Of a DNA stretch of 64,000 bases, positions 52,191 to 59,973 are shown in pieces. Made by a program: the position numbers and the translations under genes. Source of the DNA: JAFGCL01 sp964423835 (GTDB lineage Bacteria > Chloroflexota > Dehalococcoidia > UBA2247 > RBG-13-53-26); contig CAYRGJ010000015.1 of NCBI GenBank assembly GCA_964423835.1, positions 10,606-74,605 on the forward strand, written 5' to 3'. Every line of letters starts with the position of its first letter. Positions within the stretch are counted from its first letter, which is position 1. The notes beneath the pieces are model-generated. The model was not told the origin of the DNA, ran no database searches, and saw only the letters and a program-made list of their open reading frames with translations.

Positions 52191-53919
52191 CCACCCGCTG
52201 GCAGGCCACACCCGGGTCCGGCCCTCCGTCCACCAGGATCTGCTGCCCCGCCGGAGTGGTGATGAGCACGGCGTCCCCTTGACCCACATCCAGGAAGCTA
52301 ACCTGGAGCTGCGTGCCCGGGAGGGCGGCAAACCCGGCCCAGGACAGGCCCGCGGCCAGGACCAGGACGCCGGCCGTGCGCTTCCGGGGCAGCCGCCAGG
52401 CCAGGTCAGCCAGGCGGCGAAGCAGGCCCCGGGCGCCGTCCAGAGCCGCGCCCGCGGCCGCCCGCACCTGCCGCCGGCCCGCCATGCCCATCATCAGCAG
52501 GTAGGCGCACCACACCGCCGCCGCAGGCACCGCTCCGGTCGGCACCGAGGCCCACGGGAGGCGGGCGAAGGCCTCCACCACGCCCACCATGCACATCAGG
52601 AATAGGGACGCCGGCAGCCCGGCGGCCCAGGCCGCCGGGGCCCAGACCAGGCCCATCAGGGCGCTAAGTCCCGCCGTCAGGGTGGCGGCGGTCACCAGCA
52701 GGGAGGCCACGACGGTGGCCGGCAGTCCCACCAGCGACACTGACTGGAAGTGATAAACCAGGAGCGGCAAAGCGGCCGCGATGGCCGCCAGGCTGGCGGC
52801 CACGCTGTTCAAGACCGGCCGGACGGCGGGCCCGACCCAGTGCCCGGCCGGAATGGCCCGCTCCCCCCAGCGTTGCAGTGGGGGCTGGATGACCGTCAGC
52901 CCGGCCACGGCCGCGAAGCTCAGCTGGAAGGAGGCGTCCCTGAGCACCTGCGGGTTGAGGCCGGCCATGACCGCCGCGGCCAGGGACAGCGCGGTGAGCC
53001 CGCTCCCCGGTCGACCCAGCCACAGCCCGCCCAGGAGCAGGCTGAACATGATGGCCGCCCGCAGGACCGGCGGCTGCATCCCGGTCAGCGCCGAGTACAT
53101 CCAGACGATCACCGCGGTGACCGCCAGGTACAGTGGGCTGCGCCGCCCCAGGAGCCAGGCGGCCGCGGCCAGCACCACCCCTCCAATTACGGCCAGGTTG
53201 AAGCCGGAGATGGCCAGAAGGTGAGAGGTGCCGGTCCGGGCAAAGTCATCCTCCAGCTCCCGGGAAATCCGGCTGCGCAGGCCCAGCAGCAGGCCCTCAG
53301 CCAGCGAGGCCTGGGGCTCCGCCAGAGCCTGGCGCAGGGACCCCGCCAGCCGTTCCCTGAAGCTGAAGAGCCAGCTCCTGCGGAGAAGCTGGATGCCGGC
53401 TGAATCATCCACGGTGCCGGCAAACCCCTGGCCCTTCAGAAAATCGCGGTAGCCCTCGTTGGCAATGCCGGAGAGCGGCCGGATCTGGCCGGTGATCCTC
53501 AGCACATCCCCCTGGCTGTACGCCGGGAACGGCCCGGTGTACACCACCACGCGGCCGGAGATCGCTTTCCAGCAGCCGTCCACCGTCACCCGCTGCGCCT
53601 CAAACCACAGCCAGGCCCCGCCCTGGCCGTACTCGGTGCCCCGGGCCACCTTCCCCTCCATCACCATGAACCGGCCGGCGAGCTCCGCCAGCCCGGGCGG
53701 GTGCACCCTCAGCGGGTACCACGCCATGCCTGCGCCCAGCACCGCCAGCGACAGCGCAATCCCCATCCACCCCGGCCGCCGCCGGCGCAGCAGCAGTCCC
53801 GCCCCCGAAAGGAGCGCCGCCGTTCCCAGGAAGAATGGGAGCGGGAGCGGGACTATCGAGCCCAGGTGCACCCCCATGACCCAGGCCACGGACAGCCGGA
53901 AGAGCTTCACCACCTGCAC
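52129..53919 (-). CDS. comEC: ComEC/Rec2 DNA-uptake channel, frameshifted near the 3' end
   Basis: 596 residues up to the frameshifted stop; about 770 if the frame is repaired. N-terminal DUF4131 region with two or three TM segments, the extracytoplasmic OB-like domain (GKVARGTEYGQGG, VLRITGQIRPL), the Competence core (GTSHLLAISGFNLAVIGGVV, SALTGMQPPVLRAAIMFSL, DASFQLSFAAVAGL), and the start of the MBL domain (VSFLDVGQGDAVLITTPAG, LVDGGPDPG) before the frame breaks. It forms the inner-membrane channel for single-stranded DNA in transformation. The GTG at 53919 is nearly on top of AGGAG; the GTG at 53913 has better spacing. comEA lies upstream across array E. Confidence 0.9.
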   Translation of the reverse strand: MQVVKLFRLSVAWVMGVHLGSIVPLPLPFFLGTAALLSGAGLLLRRRRPGWMGIALSLAVLGAGMAWYPLRVHPPGLAELAGRFMVMEGKVARGTEYGQGGAWLWFEAQRVTVDGCWKAISGRVVVYTGPFPAYSQGDVLRITGQIRPLSGIANEGYRDFLKGQGFAGTVDDSAGIQLLRRSWLFSFRERLAGSLRQALAEPQASLAEGLLLGLRSRISRELEDDFARTGTSHLLAISGFNLAVIGGVVLAAAAWLLGRRSPLYLAVTAVIVWMYSALTGMQPPVLRAAIMFSLLLGGLWLGRPGSGLTALSLAAAVMAGLNPQVLRDASFQLSFAAVAGLTVIQPPLQRWGERAIPAGHWVGPAVRPVLNSVAASLAAIAAALPLLVYHFQSVSLVGLPATVVASLLVTAATLTAGLSALMGLVWAPAAWAAGLPASLFLMCMVGVVEAFARLPWASVPTGAVPAAAVWCAYLLMMGMAGRRQVRAAAGAALDGARGLLRRLADLAWRLPRKRTAGVLVLAAGLSWAGFAALPGTQLQVSFLDVGQGDAVLITTPAGQQILVDGGPDPGVACQRVGGGAALLGQEPGPGGADALP

Positions 53920-53953
53920 GCTCCTGGCGTATCAGAGCTTTCTCTTATAGGTT

Positions 53954-53959
53954 ATTATC
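53954..53959 (-). promoter_or_regulatory. Weak candidate -10 upstream of comEC
   Basis: Minus strand GATAAT in an A/T-rich island (53940-53980) that stands out between array E and the comEC start. No -35 is evident. It would give a ~28-base leader containing CCAGGAG. Confidence 0.3.
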
Positions 53960-54041
53960 GTACCAGAGTTAATCCTTTCCCACAAGGCACGAATCCCCGG
54001 CCGGCGGACGGCATCTGGCCAGCCTGCCACGGAAAATGCAA

Positions 54042-54206
54042 GGGCTACCCGAGCGCAGAAGGCGTTGATGGGCTACCCGAGCGCAGAGGGCATTGATGGG
54101 CTACCTGTGCGCAGAAAGGCAGGGGGCTACCGGAGCGGAGGACGCAACGAATGGACCACCTGAGCGCAGAACGCGCCAGGTGACCGGCCTATCCGATGAC
54201 GGTGAC
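54042..54206 (-). repeat. Tandem array E, anchored on the comEA stop codon
   Basis: Six degenerate units of about 26-29 bp between comEA and comEC. Read on the minus strand, the well-kept units (54042-54069, 54070-54097, 54098-54123) carry CTGCGCTCGGGTAGCCCAT or a close variant. The unit at the comEA end reads ATCGGATAGGCCGGTCAC and contains its TAG (54189-54191). Because 28 is not a multiple of three, the repeated TAG falls in successive frames. Confidence 0.8.
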
Positions 54207-54731
54207 CAGGTCCCTGATGCTTTCCAGGGTCCCGGGCCCGATGCCCGGGACGCTCAGGAGGTCGTCGATGGTGCGGAACGGCCCGTTCCGGCTGCGGTGG
54301 TCGATGATGGCCTGGGCTTTGGCCGGCCCGATGCCCGGCAGCGATTCCAGCTCGCTGGCGGCGGCCGTGTTGACGTTGATCCGCCCGGGCTGGCCCTCAC
54401 CGGCCCCCTCGGCGGAGGCCTCCTCACCGTCGCTCAGCACGCACACCTTGAGGCGCAGCAGACCTTCGGCGTCCAGGTGGATACCGGCCCGCCGCAGCAC
54501 TTCCTCCAGGGAGGTGTCGCTGTCCACGCTGTAGATCCCTTCCTGGTCCACGGCGCCGCCGAGGTAGACATCAATCGGGGAAGCGGAAACGGCCCGGGCC
54601 AGCTTTATCTCTACTGGCCGGGGCCGCGAAACGAACTTGACGGTGAAGGCCGCCAGGCCGGCGACGATGACGGCCGCCATGAGGGCCAGGGCCAGCAGCC
54701 ACCATCTCTGCGGGGCGCCCTGCGGGGTCAT
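54189..54731 (-). CDS. comEA: ComEA-like DNA receptor (SLBB plus helix-hairpin-helix)
   Basis: 180 residues. One N-terminal TM anchor (about 11-33), an SLBB-type domain (about 48-105, IDVYLGGAVDQEGIYSVDSD), a low-complexity linker, and a C-terminal double helix-hairpin-helix (INVNTAAASELESLPGIGPAKAQAIIDHR, DDLLSVPGIGPGTLESI). It binds double-stranded DNA outside the membrane and hands it to ComEC. It is coupled by an ATGA overlap to the ATP-grasp gene upstream. Its 3' end seeds array E, which separates it from comEC by 270 bp. Confidence 0.92.
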   Translation of the reverse strand: MTPQGAPQRWWLLALALMAAVIVAGLAAFTVKFVSRPRPVEIKLARAVSASPIDVYLGGAVDQEGIYSVDSDTSLEEVLRRAGIHLDAEGLLRLKVCVLSDGEEASAEGAGEGQPGRINVNTAAASELESLPGIGPAKAQAIIDHRSRNGPFRTIDDLLSVPGIGPGTLESIRDLVTVIG

Positions 54732-55432
54732 TTGATAGCGTCAGGCTCCAGCACGACCCTGGCATCAACCGCCACCGCCCCCTTGTTGTAGGCGAAGACC
54801 GGGTTCAGATCGAGCTCCTTGATCTCGGGCGTCTTCTCCACAAACGCGGACACCTTCATGATCATGTCCTCCAGGGCGGCGACGTCGGACGGCGGCTGGC
54901 CGCGATAGCCTTCCAGCACGGGATAGCCCTTGATATCGCGGATCATCTCCCTGGCATCCTTCTTCTCCAGGGGAACGATCCTGAATGACACATCCTTGAG
55001 GATCTCCACCAGGATGCCGCCCAGGCCGAACATGAGCACCGGGCCGAACTGGGCATCCTTGGTCATGCCGATGATGACCTCGACGCCCGGCTTGGCCATC
55101 GGCTGCACCGAGACGCCGTGTATCCTGGCCTTGGGCTCCTTCTTCTTCACGGCCGCCATGATCTCCCGGTAGGCCTTGCTGACCTGGGTAGCGTTGGCCA
55201 AACCGACCTTGACGCCTCCGATGTCGCTCTTGTGGACGATATCCGGCGAGGCCACCTTGAGCACCACCGGGAAGCCGAGCTCCTTGGCGGTGGCCACCGC
55301 TTCCGCGGCCGAGGCCGCCAGCCTGGCCTTGACGATGCCGATGCCCGCTTTCGCCAGCACCTGCTTCGATTCGACCTCGGTCAGGAGCGTCCTCTTCTCC
55401 TGTTTGGCTCGCTGCAGGATAGCCTTGTCCAT
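54728..55432 (-). CDS. ADP-forming acyl-CoA synthetase, ATP-grasp (beta) subunit
   Basis: 234 residues. ATP-grasp_5 domain: LTEVESKQVLAKAGIGIVKA, LGFPVVLKVASPDIVHKSD, GGVKVGL, FGPVLMFGLGGILVEILKD and ELDLNPVFAYNKGA. This is the separate beta subunit that uses acyl-CoA plus ADP and phosphate to make ATP and the free acid, a common energy-conserving step in anaerobes. The CoA-binding alpha subunit is not adjacent. The gene has its own promoter (55484-55512), GGAGG before the ATG, and leads into comEA through an ATGA overlap. Confidence 0.9.
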   Translation of the reverse strand: MDKAILQRAKQEKRTLLTEVESKQVLAKAGIGIVKARLAASAAEAVATAKELGFPVVLKVASPDIVHKSDIGGVKVGLANATQVSKAYREIMAAVKKKEPKARIHGVSVQPMAKPGVEVIIGMTKDAQFGPVLMFGLGGILVEILKDVSFRIVPLEKKDAREMIRDIKGYPVLEGYRGQPPSDVAALEDMIMKVSAFVEKTPEIKELDLNPVFAYNKGAVAVDARVVLEPDAIK

Positions 55433-55483
55433 TCAGTAGCCCTCCGTCTCTCCCCAGGAATTCGGTCTGACCCTTAGCTGGCT

Positions 55484-55512
55484 ATTATACGTTTCGAGGT
55501 GGGGCGCGGCAA
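55484..55512 (-). promoter_or_regulatory. Promoter of the acyl-CoA synthetase/comEA operon
   Basis: On the minus strand: TTGCCG (55507-55512, 4/6), 17-bp spacer, perfect TATAAT (55484-55489). It is expected to drive the ATP-grasp gene and comEA. Confidence 0.6.
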
Positions 55513-55534
55513 GTTGGCCCAAAAGGCGTCGCGG

Positions 55535-55568
55535 GTGACATATTCACTGAACCATTGAGGGATGTCAC
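55535..55568. promoter_or_regulatory. Inverted repeat between divergent promoters
   Basis: GTGACAT (55535-55541) and ATGTCAC (55562-55568) form a perfect 7-bp inverted repeat 20 bp apart. It lies between the synthetase promoter and the acyl-CoA dehydrogenase promoter, so it could be an operator acting on either. Unproven. Confidence 0.35.
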
Positions 55569-55594
55569 TATCATAGAACTACTACATCGGACCT

Positions 55595-55624
55595 TTGACA
55601 CTCCGGCTTCGGCCAGCGTAAAAT
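55595..55624 (+). promoter_or_regulatory. Promoter of the acyl-CoA dehydrogenase gene
   Basis: Perfect TTGACA (55595-55600), 18-bp spacer, TAAAAT (55619-55624, 5/6). The start near 55632 gives a short leader with AGGGGG before the ATG at 55655. Confidence 0.65.
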
Positions 55625-55654
55625 TTTAGCCGGAGAATACCATCAGGGGGTCAC

Positions 55655-56830
55655 ATGGAGTTTAAGTTCAGTAAAGAGGACCAGGCTTTCGAGCAGGAAG
55701 TGCGGGACTTCATAAAGAAGGAGCTGCCCCCCACCTGGAGCGGCACGGGCCTGATGCAGGAGGCCAAGGACGGCGAGGAGTGGGAGTTCGCCCACAGCAT
55801 GCTGCGCAAGGTGGGAGAGAAGAACTGGCATTCGCTGGCCTGGCCCAAAGAGTACGGCGGATGGGACTCCGTCACCAAGCAGTTCATATTCAGCCACGAG
55901 ATGTATTTCAACGAGCTGCCCGGCGTGGACCTGCAGGGGGCCCTGATGTGCGCCCCCACCGTGATCCAGTACGGCACGGAGCAGCAGAAGAAGGACCACC
56001 TGCCCAAGATCGCCAAGGGGCAGGAGGTGTGGTGCCAGGCCTTCAGCGAGCCGGGGGCCGGCTCCGACCTGGCGGCGCTCTCCACCAAGGCAGTGGACAA
56101 GGGGGACCACTTCGTGGTCGACGGCCAGAAGGTGTGGAGCACCGGCGCCCACCGCGCCGAGTGGGCCATCACGCTGGTGAGGAGCGACCCCAATGTCCCC
56201 AAGCACAAGGGCATCACCTTCCTCCTGGTGAACCTGAAGACCCCCGGCGTCACCGTGCGCTTCCTGCCCAACATCGTGGGCACCTACTGCGAGATATTCT
56301 TCGACAACGTGATCGTCCCCAAGGAGAACATGGTGGGGAAGCAGAATGACGGGTGGAGGGTGACCGGCGCCACCCTCGGCTACGAGCGGTCCGGCATCCA
56401 CCGCATCGCCGCCGCCCGCCGCAACATCGAGCGCCTGGTGGAGTTCGCCAAGGAGAACAAGCGCAACGGCGTGGCGCTGTTCCAGGACCCCCTGGTCCGC
56501 AACCGGCTGGTGCAGCTGGTGATCGAGGGCGAGATCTCGCGGCTGCTGGCACTGCGCATCGTCTGGCTGCAGAGCAGCGGCAAGCCCATGGACCACGAGG
56601 CCTCCATGTCCCGGGTGTTCGGGGCCGAGCTGCAGCAGCGGGCGGCCCAGGCCGGCATGCAGATCACCCGCGGGTTCGGGCTGCTGGGCGAGGGCTCCAA
56701 GTACGCGCCGCTGGCCGGGTTCTTCCAGCGCCAGTACCTGTACGCCGCCGCCGCCACGGTGGGCGCCGGCACATCCGAGGTGCAGCGGAACATCATCGCC
56801 CAGAGAGGGCTGGGCCTGCCCCGGATATAG
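55655..56830 (+). CDS. Acyl-CoA dehydrogenase
   Basis: 391 residues; FAD-dependent alpha,beta-dehydrogenation of an acyl-CoA. Family blocks: WPKEYGGWD, QAFSEPGAGSDLAAL, VDGQKVWSTGAHRAEWAI, FDNVIVPKENMVG and the C-terminal GAGTSEVQRNIIAQRGLGLPR. The sequence is closest in style to the long-chain/steroid (FadE-like) ACADs. It stands alone between a strong promoter and a perfect intrinsic terminator, so it is monocistronic. The substrate is unknown; the CoA-transferases downstream on the other strand could feed it. Confidence 0.95.
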   Translation: MEFKFSKEDQAFEQEVRDFIKKELPPTWSGTGLMQEAKDGEEWEFAHSMLRKVGEKNWHSLAWPKEYGGWDSVTKQFIFSHEMYFNELPGVDLQGALMCAPTVIQYGTEQQKKDHLPKIAKGQEVWCQAFSEPGAGSDLAALSTKAVDKGDHFVVDGQKVWSTGAHRAEWAITLVRSDPNVPKHKGITFLLVNLKTPGVTVRFLPNIVGTYCEIFFDNVIVPKENMVGKQNDGWRVTGATLGYERSGIHRIAAARRNIERLVEFAKENKRNGVALFQDPLVRNRLVQLVIEGEISRLLALRIVWLQSSGKPMDHEASMSRVFGAELQQRAAQAGMQITRGFGLLGEGSKYAPLAGFFQRQYLYAAAATVGAGTSEVQRNIIAQRGLGLPRI

Positions 56831-56865
56831 GGTACACACATCCCGGCCTTCGACCGATTGCCGGA

Positions 56866-56898
56866 GGGAGCCTGAAGATCACTTCAGGCTCCCTTTTT
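56866..56898 (+). terminator. Rho-independent terminator of the acyl-CoA dehydrogenase gene
   Basis: Perfect 12-bp stem GGGAGCCTGAAG/CTTCAGGCTCCC (56866-56877 and 56882-56893), loop ATCA, followed by TTTTT (56894-56898). It is the clearest intrinsic terminator in the window. The T tract lies on the plus strand only. Confidence 0.92.
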
Positions 56899-56923
56899 CT
56901 TAGATGGAGTGGGGATGCCCGCC

Positions 56924-57358
56924 CTAGAAGATGGTCAGTAGATCGTCGTCCGTGCTGTCGATCACGCAGTACAGGAGCCGCGTGGAGTTGGCGGCCACCG
57001 TGGCCGCGCTGGGCTTGACGGTCACTCCCTGGCCGCCGTTGACCGTCACCGCGTTGGGGCCGTCCGCCGAGACGGCGAAGACTATCACCTGGCCCACGGT
57101 AGGGGACGAGATGCTGTCTATCATCTGGCCGGCGCCGGGAGTGGTCAGGGCGCGCGGCGCCGCCCCGGTGTCGAAGCGGAAGAGCGAGTACTTGGCGAAT
57201 TCGCCGCCCTCGCCGGTGTAGTCCAGGTCGGACTCCCCGGCGTCACGAAAGGTGCTCTGACTGCCCGACATGGAGCAGGCCAGCAGGGGCATCAGGCCCG
57301 CCAGGACAAGCAGAAGCAGGATGGCGACACCGGGCCGCCAAGCGTGACTGCGTTTCAT
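56924..57358 (-). CDS. Small lipoprotein of unknown function
   Basis: 144 residues from the ATG at 57358, preceded by AAAGGAG at about 6 bases; a GTG-started longer frame overlaps the CoA-transferase gene and was rejected. Signal peptide (VAILLLLVLAGLMPLLAC) with the lipid Cys at about 28. The mature part is ~115 residues of predicted beta strands (FRFDTGAAPRALTTPGAG, SPTVGQVIVFAVSADGPNAV) with no known motif. It follows the CoA-transferase stop by 20 bp on the same strand. Confidence 0.7.
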   Translation of the reverse strand: MKRSHAWRPGVAILLLLVLAGLMPLLACSMSGSQSTFRDAGESDLDYTGEGGEFAKYSLFRFDTGAAPRALTTPGAGQMIDSISSPTVGQVIVFAVSADGPNAVTVNGGQGVTVKPSAATVAANSTRLLYCVIDSTDDDLLTIF

Positions 57359-57378
57359 GTGAACTCCTTTCCTACGAA

Positions 57379-58599
57379 TCAATCAAAGACTCCCTCGTTC
57401 AGCAGGCGGACGAACTCCTCATCGGACAGGCCCAGGATTTCCCGGTACACCTGCTCGTTGTGCTGCCCCAGGCAGGGCGCGGGCCGGCTGGGCCCCACCG
57501 GGGTCTTCGACAGCCGGAACGGGGGCATGAGGTAGCGGTGCCGCCCGATCTCCGAATGCTCCAGCTCCCGGTAGAATCCCCGGGCCGCCAGGTGGGGGTC
57601 CTCGTTCTGGTCCCGCCCGTTGCACACCACCCCCGCGGCCACCCCTTGCTGCTGCAGCCGGGCCATGACCTCTTCCGCCGTCCGCTGGCGCGTCCATTCC
57701 TCGATGACAGCATCCACCTCCTGGCGGTGGCGTAGCCGGGCTATCACGGTCACGAAGCGGGGATCGTACGCCAACCCCGGCATCTCCATGGCCTCGCACA
57801 GCCCCCGCCACTCTTCCTCGCTGAAGGCGGCGATAGCGCACCACCGGCCATCTCCCAGGCAGCGGTACACCCCGTGGGGCGCCACCCCGGGGCACTCGTT
57901 GCCGCAGCGGCCGGCCTCCCGGCCGTGCACGAACCAGTCCATTACCAGGGGGGCCACGAAATGGACGCCGGCCTCATATTGCGAGACCTCGATGTACTGG
58001 CCCCGGCCGCAGCGCCGCCGGAAGTCCAGCGCGGCCATCACCGCCGAGACGGCGTAGTAAGGCGAGATGAAGTCAGTGTAGGCCCCCGGCGGCGACACGG
58101 GCGGGCGGTCCGGCCAGCCGGTAAGGTGCCCGAAGCCGGTGAAATCAGCCAGCTGCGATCCCAGGCCGGGGTGCCTGGCCAGGGGGCCACTGTGCCCGAA
58201 CATGGGCAGGCTCACCATGATCACGTCGGGATTGGCTTTCCTGAGCTCGGCGTAGCCCAGCCCCATCCTCTCCATCGTCCCTGAGCTGAAGTTCTCCACC
58301 ACCACGTCGGCCCAGGCCGCCAGCTTGCGCGCTATCTCCACCCCCCTGGGATGGCCCAGGTTCAGGGTCACGCCGTACTTGCTGCCGTTGTAGCGGGCAA
58401 AGGCCGCCGAGCGGTTGATACCGGGGATGTTGTCCTTCATGGGCAGGGTGCTGCGCATGTTGTCCGGCCGGGTGCCGGACTCGATGTGGACCACCTCGGC
58501 CCCGCAATCGCCCAGGAACCTGGCCACCAGCGGTCCCGATATGAACCAGGAGAAGTCGGCCACCTTCACCCCGTCAAGCGCCTGGGCCCGCTCCCCCAC
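57379..58599 (-). CDS. Family III (CaiB/BaiF) CoA-transferase, catalytic type
   Basis: 406 residues. CaiB/BaiF fold: DFSWFISGPLVARFLGDCGAEVVHIE, LNLGHPRGVEIARKLAAWADVVVENF and GRGQYIEVSQYEA. The catalytic aspartate expected before the central helix is present (PPGAYTDFISPYYA). It moves CoA between two acids via an aspartyl anhydride. It starts with GTG directly after the stop of a second CoA-transferase gene; the two are translated in tandem and probably form a heteromer, like the paired subunits of benzylsuccinate CoA-transferase. Substrate unknown. Confidence 0.92.
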   Translation of the reverse strand: MGERAQALDGVKVADFSWFISGPLVARFLGDCGAEVVHIESGTRPDNMRSTLPMKDNIPGINRSAAFARYNGSKYGVTLNLGHPRGVEIARKLAAWADVVVENFSSGTMERMGLGYAELRKANPDVIMVSLPMFGHSGPLARHPGLGSQLADFTGFGHLTGWPDRPPVSPPGAYTDFISPYYAVSAVMAALDFRRRCGRGQYIEVSQYEAGVHFVAPLVMDWFVHGREAGRCGNECPGVAPHGVYRCLGDGRWCAIAAFSEEEWRGLCEAMEMPGLAYDPRFVTVIARLRHRQEVDAVIEEWTRQRTAEEVMARLQQQGVAAGVVCNGRDQNEDPHLAARGFYRELEHSEIGRHRYLMPPFRLSKTPVGPSRPAPCLGQHNEQVYREILGLSDEEFVRLLNEGVFD

Positions 58600-59868
58600 C
58601 TAGATCACCCCCCTTCGCCGCAGTATGAGGATATCCTTCCGGGAGAGCCCCAGCCCGCCGTAAACCTCCACGTTGTGCTCGCCCACCCGCGGCGCCCTCC
58701 GCGAGGGCCCGGTGGCCGCCTCCGAGGCCCGGATGCAGGACCCGGGATACCTCACCGCCGCGCCCAGCGCGGGGTGGGGCAGGTCCACCCAGAACCCCCG
58801 CTCCTCAAGCTGCCGGCTGGCGCCCACGTCCCCGGGTGACCCCACCGGGTAGATGCAGCAGCGCCGGGCCACCCCTTCCCATAGCAGCTCCTCCCGGGTG
58901 CGCAGCTTGAAGAAGGCCGCTATGGCCCCGGCCACCCTCTCCACCAGCTCCGGCGGCGCCGTGAAGTAGTCGAACTGCTCCCAGTCGATCTCCTGGAGGA
59001 ACTGGGGCGCGGCCCCTTCCTCGGCCATCCAGGACACCAGGGGCATCATGAAGTTGCGCGCCAGCCGGGCGCCGTACATGTCGAAGCTGACGTACCCGTC
59101 CCGGCACTCCCATATCCGCTTCATGCGCGCTCCGGTGCTCGGCCGCACCCGGGTGCCGCCATGCCTGGCCTCCAACAGCCGGTTCATCTCCCAGTAGATG
59201 GCGGAGTCCGTCGGGATCCAGGCGCAGGCCTCCTGGATGGACACGTCCACCTGCTGCCCTTCACCGGTCAGCTCCCGGTAGTAGTGCGCCACCAGCGTTC
59301 CGGCGGCGGCCGCCAGGCCCGCGTGCAGATAGGCCTGGGGGAGGCTGATGCGCACCGGGGGCCGGTCCGGGTCCCCGGTAAGGTACAGGTACCCGCCCAG
59401 CGCCATGCTCACCAGGTCGCAGGTGCGATAGTCACGGTAGGGCCCGCTCTGCCCGAAGGGGGTGACGGAGGTCAGGATCACACGGGGATTGGCCGCTGAG
59501 AGCGCCCCGTAGCCCAATCCCCAGCGATCAAGGCACCCGGGGGCAAAGGACTCGATGACAAAGTCCGCTTGCGGCAGCAGCTTCCGGAAGAGGTCCTGGC
59601 CATCGGCCGACTCCAGGTTCAGCGTGATGCTGCGCTTGCTGCTGTTGCCGGCAAACCAGTAGAGGCTCTCCTCCCCGCTGGGCAGGTCACGATAGAACGG
59701 CCCCAGGTCCCGGCACTCGTGCCCCCCGGGAGGCTCGACCTTGATCACATCCGCGCCCAGGTCTCCCAGCACCTGGCCGCACATCAGGGCCTTCTCGTCG
59801 GAGAGGTCCAGCACCCGGAACGGGGCCAGCATGGTGTCAGGGCCGCGGCTGCGGTCAGGAGTGTCCAC
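58600..59868 (-). CDS. Family III CoA-transferase paralogue lacking the catalytic Asp
   Basis: 422 residues. The same fold as its neighbour (VLDLSDEKALMCGQVLGDLGADVIKVE, ITLNLESADGQDLFRKLLPQADFVIESF, GEGQQVDVSIQEA), but the position of the catalytic Asp reads tyrosine (SLPQAYLHAGLAAAAG). It is therefore probably a structural or substrate-binding partner of the downstream catalytic subunit. The start at GTG 59868 has a modest AAGG; an internal ATG at 59832 is an alternative. Upstream is the double Lrp-type regulator on the same strand, likely its regulator. Confidence 0.9.
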   Translation of the reverse strand: MDTPDRSRGPDTMLAPFRVLDLSDEKALMCGQVLGDLGADVIKVEPPGGHECRDLGPFYRDLPSGEESLYWFAGNSSKRSITLNLESADGQDLFRKLLPQADFVIESFAPGCLDRWGLGYGALSAANPRVILTSVTPFGQSGPYRDYRTCDLVSMALGGYLYLTGDPDRPPVRISLPQAYLHAGLAAAAGTLVAHYYRELTGEGQQVDVSIQEACAWIPTDSAIYWEMNRLLEARHGGTRVRPSTGARMKRIWECRDGYVSFDMYGARLARNFMMPLVSWMAEEGAAPQFLQEIDWEQFDYFTAPPELVERVAGAIAAFFKLRTREELLWEGVARRCCIYPVGSPGDVGASRQLEERGFWVDLPHPALGAAVRYPGSCIRASEAATGPSRRAPRVGEHNVEVYGGLGLSRKDILILRRRGVI

Positions 59869-59973
59869 GCCTTCATTGTGTCACCTTGGCGCGGCAGTTT
59901 TCAAACCGCCGGGCCGGCCAAATCCGGCCGGACGTTCCTTTGCGAGTGAGAGAGCAAAGCCGGCCGGACGGGG

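Noticed and set aside
52191..52331. Independent start (ATG at 52331) of a stand-alone MBL hydrolase
   Set aside because: The first ~47 residues are Arg/Ser/Trp-rich shadow of ComEC; the true continuation begins at the G9 tract.
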